Shown here: piece by piece, positions 1-6,191 of the stretch
Position numbering within the stretch: position 1 is the first letter of the stretch
Layout: the number at the start of each line of letters is the position of its first letter
From: JANNWF01 sp052390415
GTDB lineage: Bacteria; Pseudomonadota; Gammaproteobacteria; Xanthomonadales; Xanthomonadaceae
Assembly (NCBI GenBank): GCA_052390415.1
Contig: JBQTGY010000144.1
Location: 1-12,382, forward strand
Length of the DNA stretch: 12,382 nt
Direction: 5' to 3'
Position numbers and translations under genes: made by a program
The notes under the pieces: generated by a model
What the model saw: the letters and a program-made list of their open reading frames with translations, nothing else
What the model was told of the DNA's origin: nothing
Databases searched by the model: none

Positions 1-357
1 GAGACACTCGGCAAGTGGCATTTCTGGCTTTCCACCATCTTCGTCAATTTGCTGTTCTTCCCCCAGCATTTCCTTGGGCTTGCTGGCATGCCGCGACGCA
101 TTCCGGATTACAACGTTGTCTTCGCCGATTTCAACATGTGGTCATCGATCGGTGGCTTTGGCTTCGGGCTGTCGCAGCTGTTGTTTGCCTACATCGTGTT
201 CAAGGCCATGCGCAGCGGTGTCGCGGCGACTGCGGGTGTTTGGGAAGGCGCCAAAGGTCTGGAGTGGACGGTGCCGTCGCCTGCTCCGCACCACACCTTC
301 ACCGTGCCGCCCAAGATCGACGACAGCATGCTCGCGCACGGCGACATCACGCATTGA
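1..357 (+). CDS. ctaD: Cytochrome c oxidase subunit I, aa3 type (C-terminal part)
   Basis: This is the last 118 codons of the catalytic heme-copper subunit of an aa3-type cytochrome c oxidase, an inner-membrane enzyme that reduces oxygen and pumps protons. The reading frame is open from base 1, so the gene starts upstream of the window. The tail is characteristic: a helix with the sequence FFPQHFLGLAGMPRRIPDY, then a last transmembrane helix around SQLLFAYIVF, then WEGAKGLEWTVPSPAPHHTF, a signature of bacterial subunit I before its stop. The heme and CuB ligands lie in the missing part. The order of the next genes (small protein, cox11, subunit III) supports the assignment. I see nothing odd in the visible part. 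Confidence 0.97.
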   Translation, partial: ETLGKWHFWLSTIFVNLLFFPQHFLGLAGMPRRIPDYNVVFADFNMWSSIGGFGFGLSQLLFAYIVFKAMRSGVAATAGVWEGAKGLEWTVPSPAPHHTFTVPPKIDDSMLAHGDITH

Positions 358-371
358 TGGCTGAGTGAGGC

Positions 372-375
372 AGGG
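372..375 (+). promoter_or_regulatory. Ribosome binding site of the 39-aa small protein
   Basis: AGGG lies 7 bases before the ATG at 383. It is one of the better Shine-Dalgarno matches in this cluster and supports the short frame as a translated gene. Confidence 0.5.
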
Positions 376-382
376 CGAACGC

Positions 383-502
383 ATGGCCAATTCAACCGAA
401 GATTCAGGCCGAACTGGCGCACGCCGAACCGCGATTACTTTCGGACTGATCGCGGTGGCGATCTATGTCGCCTTCATCCTTTCCGGGGTAGCGGGCCGTT
501 GA
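383..502 (+). CDS. Small single-helix protein between ctaD and cox11 (cytochrome oxidase small assembly protein type)
   Basis: This is a 39-codon frame, ATG at 383 to TGA at 500-502. A polar, charged N-terminus (about residues 1-16, ending GARRT) is followed by one hydrophobic segment (about 17-38, containing TFGLIAVAIYVAFIL). The arginines before the helix suggest the N-terminus stays in the cytoplasm. It begins 25 bases after ctaD and ends 10 bases before cox11. From memory, many beta- and gammaproteobacteria carry a comparably short one-helix protein at this position, some named cytochrome oxidase small assembly protein; I cannot check the match. A role in subunit I or CuB-site assembly is inferred from position alone. 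Its size makes it easy for annotation to miss. Confidence 0.72.
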   Translation: MANSTEDSGRTGARRTAITFGLIAVAIYVAFILSGVAGR

Positions 503-512
503 GCGCGCACGC

Positions 513-1088
513 ATGAGCCCCACAGTCGATCCGCGGCCCTCCGATCATCGACGCGTCTTGCGGCGGGCAGCGTGGACCTGCCTTGCTGCGTTCGGCTTTG
601 CTTTCGCGCTTGTACCCATGTATCGCATCGCTTGCGAGCAGGTGTTCGGGATCAAACTGGATGGATCGCCGATCGATACCGCGCAAGCGGCAAACGTCAA
701 GGTCGACCTGAGCCGCAAGGTCACAGTCGAGTTCGACACCACCGTCAATTCAAAATTGCCGTGGAGTTTTCGCGCCAACAAGATCTCGATGCAGGTGCAT
801 CCTGGTGAGCTCAATGAAGCGATGTTTGTCGCGCGCAACGACTCGAATGCTCCGGTCGTTGGCCAAGCCGTGCCATCGGTGGCGCCCAGTTCGGCGTCCA
901 TCTATTTCAACAAGACCGAGTGTTTCTGTTTCACCGAGCAGTTGCTTGCCGCCGGCGAAGCGCGCGAGATGCCGGTGCGGTTCGTGATTGACCCCAACCT
1001 TCCGGCGAGTGTGCAAACGCTCACTCTGTCCTACACGTTCTACAATAACGACCTTGCCACCGCGAGGCTGGTCGCCGAGCAACGCTAA
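513..1088 (+). CDS. ctaG: Cytochrome c oxidase assembly protein Cox11/CtaG (CuB chaperone)
   Basis: This 191-residue copper chaperone delivers Cu(I) to the CuB site of subunit I. It has an N-terminal membrane anchor (about residues 20-38) and a soluble immunoglobulin-like domain facing the periplasm. The hallmark CFCF motif is at residues 137-140, giving copper-binding Cys137 and Cys139. Cys41 just after the anchor (MYRIACEQVFGI) matches the third conserved cysteine of the family. Flanking sequence (VAPSSASIYFNKTECFCF) and the C-terminal LTLSYTFYNN are typical. Length fits the family, usually about 180-200 residues. It follows the small protein by 10 bases, so co-transcription with ctaD is likely. 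The Shine-Dalgarno sequence is weak, and this is the first ATG after the preceding stop. Confidence 0.96.
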   Translation: MSPTVDPRPSDHRRVLRRAAWTCLAAFGFAFALVPMYRIACEQVFGIKLDGSPIDTAQAANVKVDLSRKVTVEFDTTVNSKLPWSFRANKISMQVHPGELNEAMFVARNDSNAPVVGQAVPSVAPSSASIYFNKTECFCFTEQLLAAGEAREMPVRFVIDPNLPASVQTLTLSYTFYNNDLATARLVAEQR

Positions 1089-1155
1089 GCGTCGCCAGCG
1101 TATATTTGATACCAACCGCGACAACCACCATCACCGCGCTTCAATGGGAATTGCC

Positions 1156-2031
1156 ATGGCCGCAGCCAGCCACGACGCCAACATCTACTACGTGCCGCAC
1201 AGCAGCCACTGGCCGCTGGTGGGGTCGGTCGGCTTGTTCACCTTGTTGCTCGGCGTCGCAAACGGAATGAATGGCAATAGCTGGGGTTACCCCGTCAGCT
1301 GGGTAGGCGCGGCCATCCTGGTCTTCATGTTGTTTGGTTGGTTCGGCAATGTGATCGGTGAGTCGGTACGTGGAATGTACAACCGTCAGGTCGACGTCTC
1401 ATTTCGCATGGGAATGATCTGGTTCATTTTTTCAGAAGTGATGTTCTTCGCCGCCTTCTTCGGCGCCCTGTTCTACGCCCGCATGTTCGCGATTCCGTGG
1501 CTCGGCGGCGATGGTGACGGGATGGCGACCAACAGTCTGCTGTGGACCGGCTTTGAAGCCGCTTGGCCGACCAATGGTCCGGCTGATGTTGGTGGCGATT
1601 TCAAGACCATTCCGGCGTGGGATATCCCTCTACTGAACACGCTGCTGCTGCTCAGCTCAGGCGTCACCATCACCATTGCTCATCACGCCCTGCGTGCCGG
1701 AAAGCGTGCTTCCTTGCTGTTCTGGTTGGCGGCGACAGTAGTGCTGGGTGCGGTGTTTCTGTTTTATCAGGCGGAGGAATACATCCACGCCTACAGCGAC
1801 CTGAATCTGACCCTGGGATCAGGCATCTACGGCTCGACCTTCTTCATGTTGACCGGCTTTCACGGCATGCACGTGACGCTCGGCGCGATCATGTTGACGG
1901 TCATCTGGTTCCGCTGTGCCAAGGGCCACTTCAGCAAGGATCATCACTTCGGATTCGAAGCGGTGGCGTGGTACTGGCACTTTGTGGACGTGGTCTGGCT
2001 GGGTCTGTTCTTGTTTGTCTACGTGCTTTAG
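1156..2031 (+). CDS. ctaE: Cytochrome c oxidase subunit III
   Basis: This is the seven-helix structural subunit III of the aa3 oxidase, which stabilises subunit I and the proton entry side. From the ATG at 1156 it has 291 residues, normal for bacterial subunit III. Family landmarks are SEVMFFAAFFGALFYAR (about residues 93-109), YQAEEYIHA (204-212), TGFHGMHVTLGA (233-244) and the C-terminal AWYWHFVDVVWLGLFLFVYV. The frame is open back to 988, overlapping cox11, but that extension is not subunit III-like. An ATG at 1144 lacks a ribosome site, whereas GGGAA at 1146-1150 sits 5 bases before 1156, so 1156 is preferred. A 67-base spacer separates it from cox11. Confidence 0.96.
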   Translation: MAAASHDANIYYVPHSSHWPLVGSVGLFTLLLGVANGMNGNSWGYPVSWVGAAILVFMLFGWFGNVIGESVRGMYNRQVDVSFRMGMIWFIFSEVMFFAAFFGALFYARMFAIPWLGGDGDGMATNSLLWTGFEAAWPTNGPADVGGDFKTIPAWDIPLLNTLLLLSSGVTITIAHHALRAGKRASLLFWLAATVVLGAVFLFYQAEEYIHAYSDLNLTLGSGIYGSTFFMLTGFHGMHVTLGAIMLTVIWFRCAKGHFSKDHHFGFEAVAWYWHFVDVVWLGLFLFVYVL

Positions 2032-2063
2032 GGGCTTGGGATCGCGTTAGCGGCGGAAGCAAC

Positions 2064-2119
2064 TCGAGTTTCGACTCGACGGAAGGCACGATGCGATGAC
2101 CTCGCACCGCGGCATCGTG
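2064..2119. terminator. Two hairpins after subunit III; possible weak terminator
   Basis: The stretch downstream of the subunit III stop contains two inverted repeats. The first has a 6-base stem, TCGAGT (2064-2069) and ACTCGA (2074-2079), closing a TTCG loop. The second has perfect 8-base arms, CACGATGC (2087-2094) and GCATCGTG (2112-2119), with a 17-base loop. Neither is followed by a clear T run on the plus strand, so a classical Rho-independent terminator is doubtful. They could protect the upstream mRNA end or halt transcription partly between the convergent genes. Confidence 0.35.
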
Positions 2120-2147
2120 AGTTGTTCGCTCCTGCGCATATCACTTC

Positions 2148-2163
2148 CAAAAGCGCCCTCGCT
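2148..2163 (-). terminator. Short hairpin with U run after the DUF2909 gene
   Basis: Read on the minus strand, AGCG-AGGG-CGCT is followed directly by TTTT, starting about 10 bases after the stop of the two-helix protein gene. The stem is only 4 base pairs, so termination strength is doubtful. Confidence 0.25.
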
Positions 2164-2172
2164 GAGCTCTGA

Positions 2173-2382
2173 CTAACGACCGACGCCATGCGGCTCGATG
2201 ACTCCGGTCGCCATCCCCAGTATCACCAACAGAATCAGCCCGACCGATAGCGCGATCCGTCGGGTGAGCGCGTTGACCGTGCGATCGGTGCCTCCTTTGT
2301 CGGTGAGCATGTAGAACAAGCCCGCCCCCAAGTTGTAAACGATGATCGCGAGGAAGGCGATGATGATCAGTTTTTGCAACAT
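2173..2382 (-). CDS. Twin transmembrane protein, DUF2909 family
   Basis: This 69-residue protein has two hydrophobic helices, about residues 4-26 (starting KLIIIAFLAIIVYNLGAGL) and 43-62 (ALSVGLILLVILGMA). They are joined by a polar loop (TDKGGTDRTVNALTRR) with the conserved-looking pattern of the DUF2909 family. It lies on the strand opposite its neighbours, between subunit III and SURF1. From memory, pseudomonads keep a similar small gene at the same place. A ribosome site (GAGG, complement of 2389-2392) stands 6 bases before the ATG. The family has no established function. Position suggests a link to oxidase assembly, but opposite orientation means separate transcription. Confidence 0.82.
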   Translation of the reverse strand: MLQKLIIIAFLAIIVYNLGAGLFYMLTDKGGTDRTVNALTRRIALSVGLILLVILGMATGVIEPHGVGR

Positions 2383-2430
2383 GGCGGGCCTCGCGCAGAT
2401 CAGCTTCCGTGAAGTATCGCAAGTTGCTCG

Positions 2431-2446
2431 CCGTAACGCGTCACGG
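2431..2446. promoter_or_regulatory. Near-perfect 16-base palindrome between divergent genes; possible operator
   Basis: CCGTAACGCGTCACGG is a 16-base inverted repeat with one mismatched pair. It lies in the 184-base gap (2383-2566) between the minus-strand DUF2909 gene and plus-strand SURF1, where promoters for both directions are expected. Symmetry and location fit a dimeric regulator site, but I recognise no regulator. I could not find convincing -35/-10 pairs in the gap. Confidence 0.25.
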
Positions 2447-2552
2447 TGCCGTCAAGAGCCTGGCCCGGGGATTTGCGCGCAAGAATTCCGCAAGCAAGAG
2501 TTACATCCTTCGGTTTCGGATCGGACCCGCCCAACTCCGCTCGTCTCAATTC

Positions 2553-2559
2553 AGGGTGG
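2553..2559 (+). promoter_or_regulatory. Ribosome binding site of SURF1
   Basis: AGGGTGG lies 7 bases before the ATG at 2567. It supports that start as the first codon of the SURF1 protein. Confidence 0.55.
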
Positions 2560-2566
2560 CTGACTG

Positions 2567-3274
2567 ATGCGGTTGCCACTGCATTGGCTGTTGCTGACCT
2601 TGCTCGCTTGCGGCGCGTTCTCTGCCGCTGGCGTCTGGCAGTATCAGCGAGGTGTGGCCAAGTCAGCCTTCATGGCCGATTTTGCGTCTGCGCTGCAAGC
2701 CGAGCCTATGCCGTTGGTCGCGGCGTTACGCACACCTGCAATGTTGCCGCGACCCGTCACGGGAAAACTCCGACTGCTCGCTGGTGCGCCATGGTTGCTG
2801 CTCGACAACGCGCGGCGGCAATCGCAAGTGGGGATTCGCGCCGTGGCGATCTATGAGAGCGCCGATCAGGTGCCGGTGCTGGTCGATTTTGGTTGGCTGG
2901 TGCTGCCGCCGGACCGTCAATTGCCGGCTCTGGATCCGCCGCCGGTTACTCTGGATGCACGCGGACTGTTGGTGCCGCTGCCGGGACAGGGCCTGCGCCT
3001 GATGCGCAATGTGTGGCCAACGCCGATGCCTTCCCAGCTCTTGCTGACTTATCTTGATCCTGAGGAAGTGGCCGCTGCCATCGGAAGTCCACCTTACGCA
3101 GGATTGTTACGGCTCGATCCCGCGTTGCCGATTGGCTTTACGCGCGATCTCGACGCGCTGCCCAATACACTGCCTGCCGATACCCATTTCGGTTACGCGG
3201 CGCAGTGGTTCGGCTTCGCATTGACCATCGTCATCATCTACCTGATTTTCTGGTTCCGGACGCGATCAAAGTGA
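2567..3274 (+). CDS. SURF1 family cytochrome oxidase assembly protein
   Basis: This 235-residue inner-membrane protein belongs to the SURF1/Shy1 family, which helps place heme A in subunit I. The family layout is complete: an N-terminal helix (about residues 5-22) running into GVWQYQRG, the family's G-x-WQ-x-x-R signature; a long periplasmic domain; and a C-terminal helix preceded by HFGYAAQWFGFA, equivalent to the usual Y-A-x-QWF. The domain is divergent, with much Leu/Pro, but length is normal. Its end overlaps the next gene: the stop TGA (3272-3274) shares bases with a GTG start at 3271. The two are therefore likely translated together. Confidence 0.9.
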   Translation: MRLPLHWLLLTLLACGAFSAAGVWQYQRGVAKSAFMADFASALQAEPMPLVAALRTPAMLPRPVTGKLRLLAGAPWLLLDNARRQSQVGIRAVAIYESADQVPVLVDFGWLVLPPDRQLPALDPPPVTLDARGLLVPLPGQGLRLMRNVWPTPMPSQLLLTYLDPEEVAAAIGSPPYAGLLRLDPALPIGFTRDLDALPNTLPADTHFGYAAQWFGFALTIVIIYLIFWFRTRSK

Positions 3275-3822
3275 CGGCAAATTCTCGCTCGCAGCAAAAA
3301 CTGTTGTTGATTGTCTTGTTGTTCCTGACTCCGTTCATCGCCGCCGTGGTGATGCGCTTTGGCGGTTGGCAGCCCACCAGCACACGCAATTTTGGCGAAT
3401 TGTTGGCACCGCCCTTGAGCATGGAGGCGGTTGCTGCTGTGCGGTCGGATGCAACGCCTTGGCCATGGGTCAACACCGAGCGTCACTGGACCTTGTTGCT
3501 GCAACTTCCCGAACCGTGCGCAAGCGCCTGTCGCGATGCCGCTGGCGTATTGCCCAATGTGCGACAGGCGCTGGGGCGGCACGTCGACAAGCTGCACCCG
3601 TTCACCGTGATCAGCGCCAATCCAAACATGGGCGCAATGGTTGATGCTGGCTCGTTTCCGTCGTTGCAGTTGACGGGAGAATTACCACCGCCGCTCGCGC
3701 AGACACCGACGGCGATGCCGCAAGTCTGGCTGATCGATCCGCATGGCTATCTGGTGATGCGCTATCGCGAGGGTTTCGATCCCAATGGTTTGCGCCGCGA
3801 CCTTTCTCGATTGATCAAGTAG
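3271..3822 (+). CDS. Membrane-anchored protein with a CxxxC pair, possibly SCO-like (oxidase assembly)
   Basis: From the GTG at 3271 this protein has 183 residues. The frame is open further upstream, but that part lies inside SURF1; the GTGA overlap favours translational coupling. A short polar start precedes one membrane helix (about residues 10-28, KLLLIVLLFLTPFIAAVV), then a soluble domain facing the periplasm. The domain carries EPCASACRDA with Cys83 and Cys87, a C-x3-C pair as in SCO1/SenC copper proteins. Near the end, VWLIDPHGYLVMRYREGFDP (152-171) resembles the closing beta-hairpin of thioredoxin-fold SCO proteins. The distal copper-binding histidine of SCO is not apparent. Pseudomonads have an uncharacterised gene at this position, as I recall. 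A copper or thiol role in CuA/CuB assembly is my inference. Confidence 0.72.
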   Translation: MTANSRSQQKLLLIVLLFLTPFIAAVVMRFGGWQPTSTRNFGELLAPPLSMEAVAAVRSDATPWPWVNTERHWTLLLQLPEPCASACRDAAGVLPNVRQALGRHVDKLHPFTVISANPNMGAMVDAGSFPSLQLTGELPPPLAQTPTAMPQVWLIDPHGYLVMRYREGFDPNGLRRDLSRLIK

Positions 3823-3857
3823 CGGGCTGATCTCGCACCTATCCACATTCGATACTC

Positions 3858-5006
3858 ATGACTTCGCCCCATCCCCATTTCCACCGCATCGCTTGGTTCG
3901 CCGTGGGTCTTGCCCTGTGCGTCATCTTGTTCGGAGCCTTTGTTCGGCTGTCGAATGCGGGTCTCTCGTGCCCGGATTGGCCCACCTGCTACGGGAAAGC
4001 GACTTGGCCGACGGCAACCGCCGATGTCGCGGCTGCCAACGTCGCGTTCCCCGAGCGCTTGGTCGAATCGCACAAAACCTGGCGGGAACAGTTCCATCGC
4101 CACATCGCCGCGCTGTTGGGCCTGTTGGTGCTAAGCCTTGCTTTGCTTGCGGCGCGCCTTCGACGTGCGGGTTTGCGCAACGTGCTTGCTGCCACGGCCT
4201 TGGTGGCTGCGTCGATTCCGGCCTACATCGGCACCTATTTCATCCTTGCCTTCGGACTGGCCGGCTCAGGTTTGGCTCTGCTGCTTGCCGTCGCTCTGCG
4301 CTGGGACAACCGCAATTTCGCCCGCATCTCAGTGATCGCGTTGGCAGTCATCATCATGCAAGCCATGCTCGGCATGTGGACGGTGACATGGTTGTTGAAG
4401 CCCATTGTGGTGATGGCGCACTTGCTCGGTGGACTGACTACGCTCTCGCTGCTGCTGTGGATCGCCTGGCGCAGCACACCGAATCAGCGGTTGATCAGTT
4501 CTGAAACGCCGCCGCTCAGACGCCAGCTGTGGACAGCACTGGCGTTGCTTGGCGTGCAAATTGCGCTTGGCGGCTGGGTCTCGGCCAACTATGCGGCTTT
4601 GGCCTGTGGCACCGACTTTCCGACCTGTCTGGGGCAGTGGTGGCCAGCCACTGACTTTTCCGAAGGTTTCGTGTTGTGGCGCGGCATTGGCGTCGATTAC
4701 GAAGGCGGTGTGCTTGATAGCGCGGCTCGCAGTGCCATTCATCTCGTGCACCGATTGTTTGCGATGGTCGTCGTGGCCTATCTGAGTTGGCTGGCATTTC
4801 GTTTGCTCAAGACTCCTGGTTTGGCCACCTGGGCTTGGTTGCTGGTTACCGCCCTGATCGCGCAAGTAGCGCTTGGCATCAGCAACGTCGTATTTGGATT
4901 GCCACTGTGGGTAGCCACCTTGCACACGGCGGGGGCGGCACTGTTGCTGGCGATCATCGTCAGTCTGCTGGCCAGGCTTCGATCGGCGGATCAAGCGAGC
5001 ATCTAA
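3858..5006 (+). CDS. ctaA: Heme A synthase (COX15/CtaA family)
   Basis: This 382-residue, roughly eight-helix inner-membrane enzyme oxidises the C8 methyl group of heme O to a formyl group, making heme A for the oxidase. Two four-helix halves are visible. The first has EQFHRHIA (E77, H80) and MAHLLGGL (H188); the second has LVHRLFA (H298) and ATLHTAGA (H356). These match the paired heme-ligand histidines of the family. Both external loops keep a cysteine pair, SCPDWPTC (Cys38, Cys44) and ACGTDFPTC (Cys250, Cys257), so this is the cysteine-containing type. The WTVTWLLKPIVVMAHLLGG stretch is highly typical. It follows the previous gene by 35 bases. No strong ribosome site is seen before the ATG. 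Confidence 0.95.
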   Translation: MTSPHPHFHRIAWFAVGLALCVILFGAFVRLSNAGLSCPDWPTCYGKATWPTATADVAAANVAFPERLVESHKTWREQFHRHIAALLGLLVLSLALLAARLRRAGLRNVLAATALVAASIPAYIGTYFILAFGLAGSGLALLLAVALRWDNRNFARISVIALAVIIMQAMLGMWTVTWLLKPIVVMAHLLGGLTTLSLLLWIAWRSTPNQRLISSETPPLRRQLWTALALLGVQIALGGWVSANYAALACGTDFPTCLGQWWPATDFSEGFVLWRGIGVDYEGGVLDSAARSAIHLVHRLFAMVVVAYLSWLAFRLLKTPGLATWAWLLVTALIAQVALGISNVVFGLPLWVATLHTAGAALLLAIIVSLLARLRSADQASI

Positions 5007-5088
5007 GTCGAACCAGCACGTAAGGCGGGGCAGGATCGCGTGCTGCGCGCACGCCTTCGTGTCGCTCGGTCCGCTTTACGAGACAATG

Positions 5089-5158
5089 CATCGCCCATCG
5101 CCCATCGCCCATCGCCCATCGCCCATCGCCCATCGCCCATCGCCCATCGCCCATCGCC
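5089..5158. repeat. Heptanucleotide tandem repeat, ten perfect copies of CATCGCC
   Basis: Ten uninterrupted, identical copies of the 7-base unit CATCGCC fill 70 bases in the 282-base gap between heme A synthase (ends 5006) and ctaB (starts 5289). The minus strand reads GGGCGAT repeatedly, giving regularly spaced GGG tracts with 4-base spacers, a pattern able to form G-quadruplexes. Because 7 is not a multiple of 3, all frames stay open and encode a 7-residue periodic peptide, which produces spurious frames on both strands. Perfect identity suggests recent slippage expansion, so copy number may vary between strains. Similar heptamer arrays are, from memory, scattered in Xanthomonas-related genomes. 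The rest of the gap shows no convincing gene or promoter. Confidence 0.95.
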
Positions 5159-5288
5159 GTTGCAGAGCCGATCAAGCGAAGCGAAGGCGTGCGCGTCGCG
5201 CGCGAACTTGCTTGGCTGCTATACCCAGTCCGGTCCGCGCTCCCGGATCCCCGATACCAACCCTCGTCTACAGCCTCCAGCCCCCAGA

Positions 5289-6191
5289 ATGACCTCAGCC
5301 CTAGCTTCCTATTGGTCCCTGACCAAACCACGCGTGGTCGCCCTGATCGTGTTCACTGCGGTGATCGGCATGTTCCTCGCGGTACCCGGCATGCCACCGT
5401 GGTCGGCGCTGATCTTTGGCAGCTTGGGCATTTGGTTGGCGGCGGCTTCGGCAGCCGCGATCAATCACTTGATCGACCAACGCATCGACGCGGTGATGGC
5501 GCGCACGGCGCATCGTCCGCTGCCGACTGGCTCGCTCACCTCCCGCCAAGTGCTCCTGTTTGCGGTGGCCCTTGGCGTGGCGTCGATGCTGATGCTGAGC
5601 CTGTTGGTGAACACACTCGCTGCACTGCTCACGTTCGCTTCGTTGATCGGCTACGCCATCATCTACACCGGCTACCTGAAACGTGCGACGCCGCAAAACA
5701 TCGTGATCGGTGGTCTCGCCGGAGCCGCACCGCCGGCGCTGGGTTGGGTAGCCGTGACCGGCCACCTGCATCCGCATGCCTTGTTGCTGGTGCTCATCAT
5801 CTTCGTCTGGACGCCACCGCATTTCTGGGCGCTGGCGATTTTCCGCCGCGACGATTACGCCCGCGCGATGATCCCGATGTTGCCCGTGGTTTACGGCGTC
5901 GAATACACCCGCTGGCACGTGCTGTTCTATACCGTATTGCTTTGCATCGTCACCTTGTTGCCGTGGCTCACCGGCATGAGTGGCTTGTTCTACCTGGGCG
6001 GCGCGGCAATTCTAGGGGCCGGCTTTCTTTACTACGCCATCCGCTTGCTCAACCCTCCGGGGGAACGTTTTGCGATGGAAGTATTCAACTACTCGATCAT
6101 CTACTTGATGGCCTTGTTTGCCTTTCTGTTGGCAGATCACTACTTGCTGCCCTCAGGAGACGTGACTCCGCTCATTGGCAGCAACCGCTGA
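5289..6191 (+). CDS. ctaB: Protoheme IX farnesyltransferase (heme O synthase)
   Basis: This inner-membrane UbiA-family prenyltransferase attaches a farnesyl group to heme B, giving heme O, the substrate of the preceding heme A synthase. From the ATG at 5289 it has 300 residues, the normal length. The first aspartate-rich motif is NHLIDQRIDAVMART (residues 59-73, D63 and D67), followed by HRPLPTG. YTGYLKRATPQNIVIGG (126-142), FVWTPPHFWALAIFRRDDY (172-190) and the second motif RRDDYARAMIPMLPVV are family signatures. The frame is open back to 5040 through the heptamer array, but that 83-codon extension is low-complexity and unlike the family, so it is excluded. No clear ribosome site precedes the ATG. 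The last 52 bases overlap a gene on the other strand. Confidence 0.95.
   Translation: MTSALASYWSLTKPRVVALIVFTAVIGMFLAVPGMPPWSALIFGSLGIWLAAASAAAINHLIDQRIDAVMARTAHRPLPTGSLTSRQVLLFAVALGVASMLMLSLLVNTLAALLTFASLIGYAIIYTGYLKRATPQNIVIGGLAGAAPPALGWVAVTGHLHPHALLLVLIIFVWTPPHFWALAIFRRDDYARAMIPMLPVVYGVEYTRWHVLFYTVLLCIVTLLPWLTGMSGLFYLGGAAILGAGFLYYAIRLLNPPGERFAMEVFNYSIIYLMALFAFLLADHYLLPSGDVTPLIGSNR

Noticed and set aside
1108..1117. The 10-base string GATACCAACC also found at 5253-5262, both before oxidase genes
   Set aside because: Two short matches in 12 kb at different distances from the starts are not enough to claim a shared regulatory site.
988..1155. N-terminal extension of subunit III into cox11
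   Set aside because: It overlaps cox11 in another frame and does not look like subunit III; the protein from 1156 has family length and a plausible ribosome site.
5089..5158. Heptamer array considered as a CRISPR array
   Set aside because: The units are 7 bases, identical and contiguous, with no spacers; it is a simple tandem repeat.
5040..5288. 83-codon N-terminal extension of CtaB through the heptamer repeat
   Set aside because: The extension is a repeat-encoded, low-complexity peptide not seen in heme O synthases. The ATG at 5289 gives the normal 300 residues.
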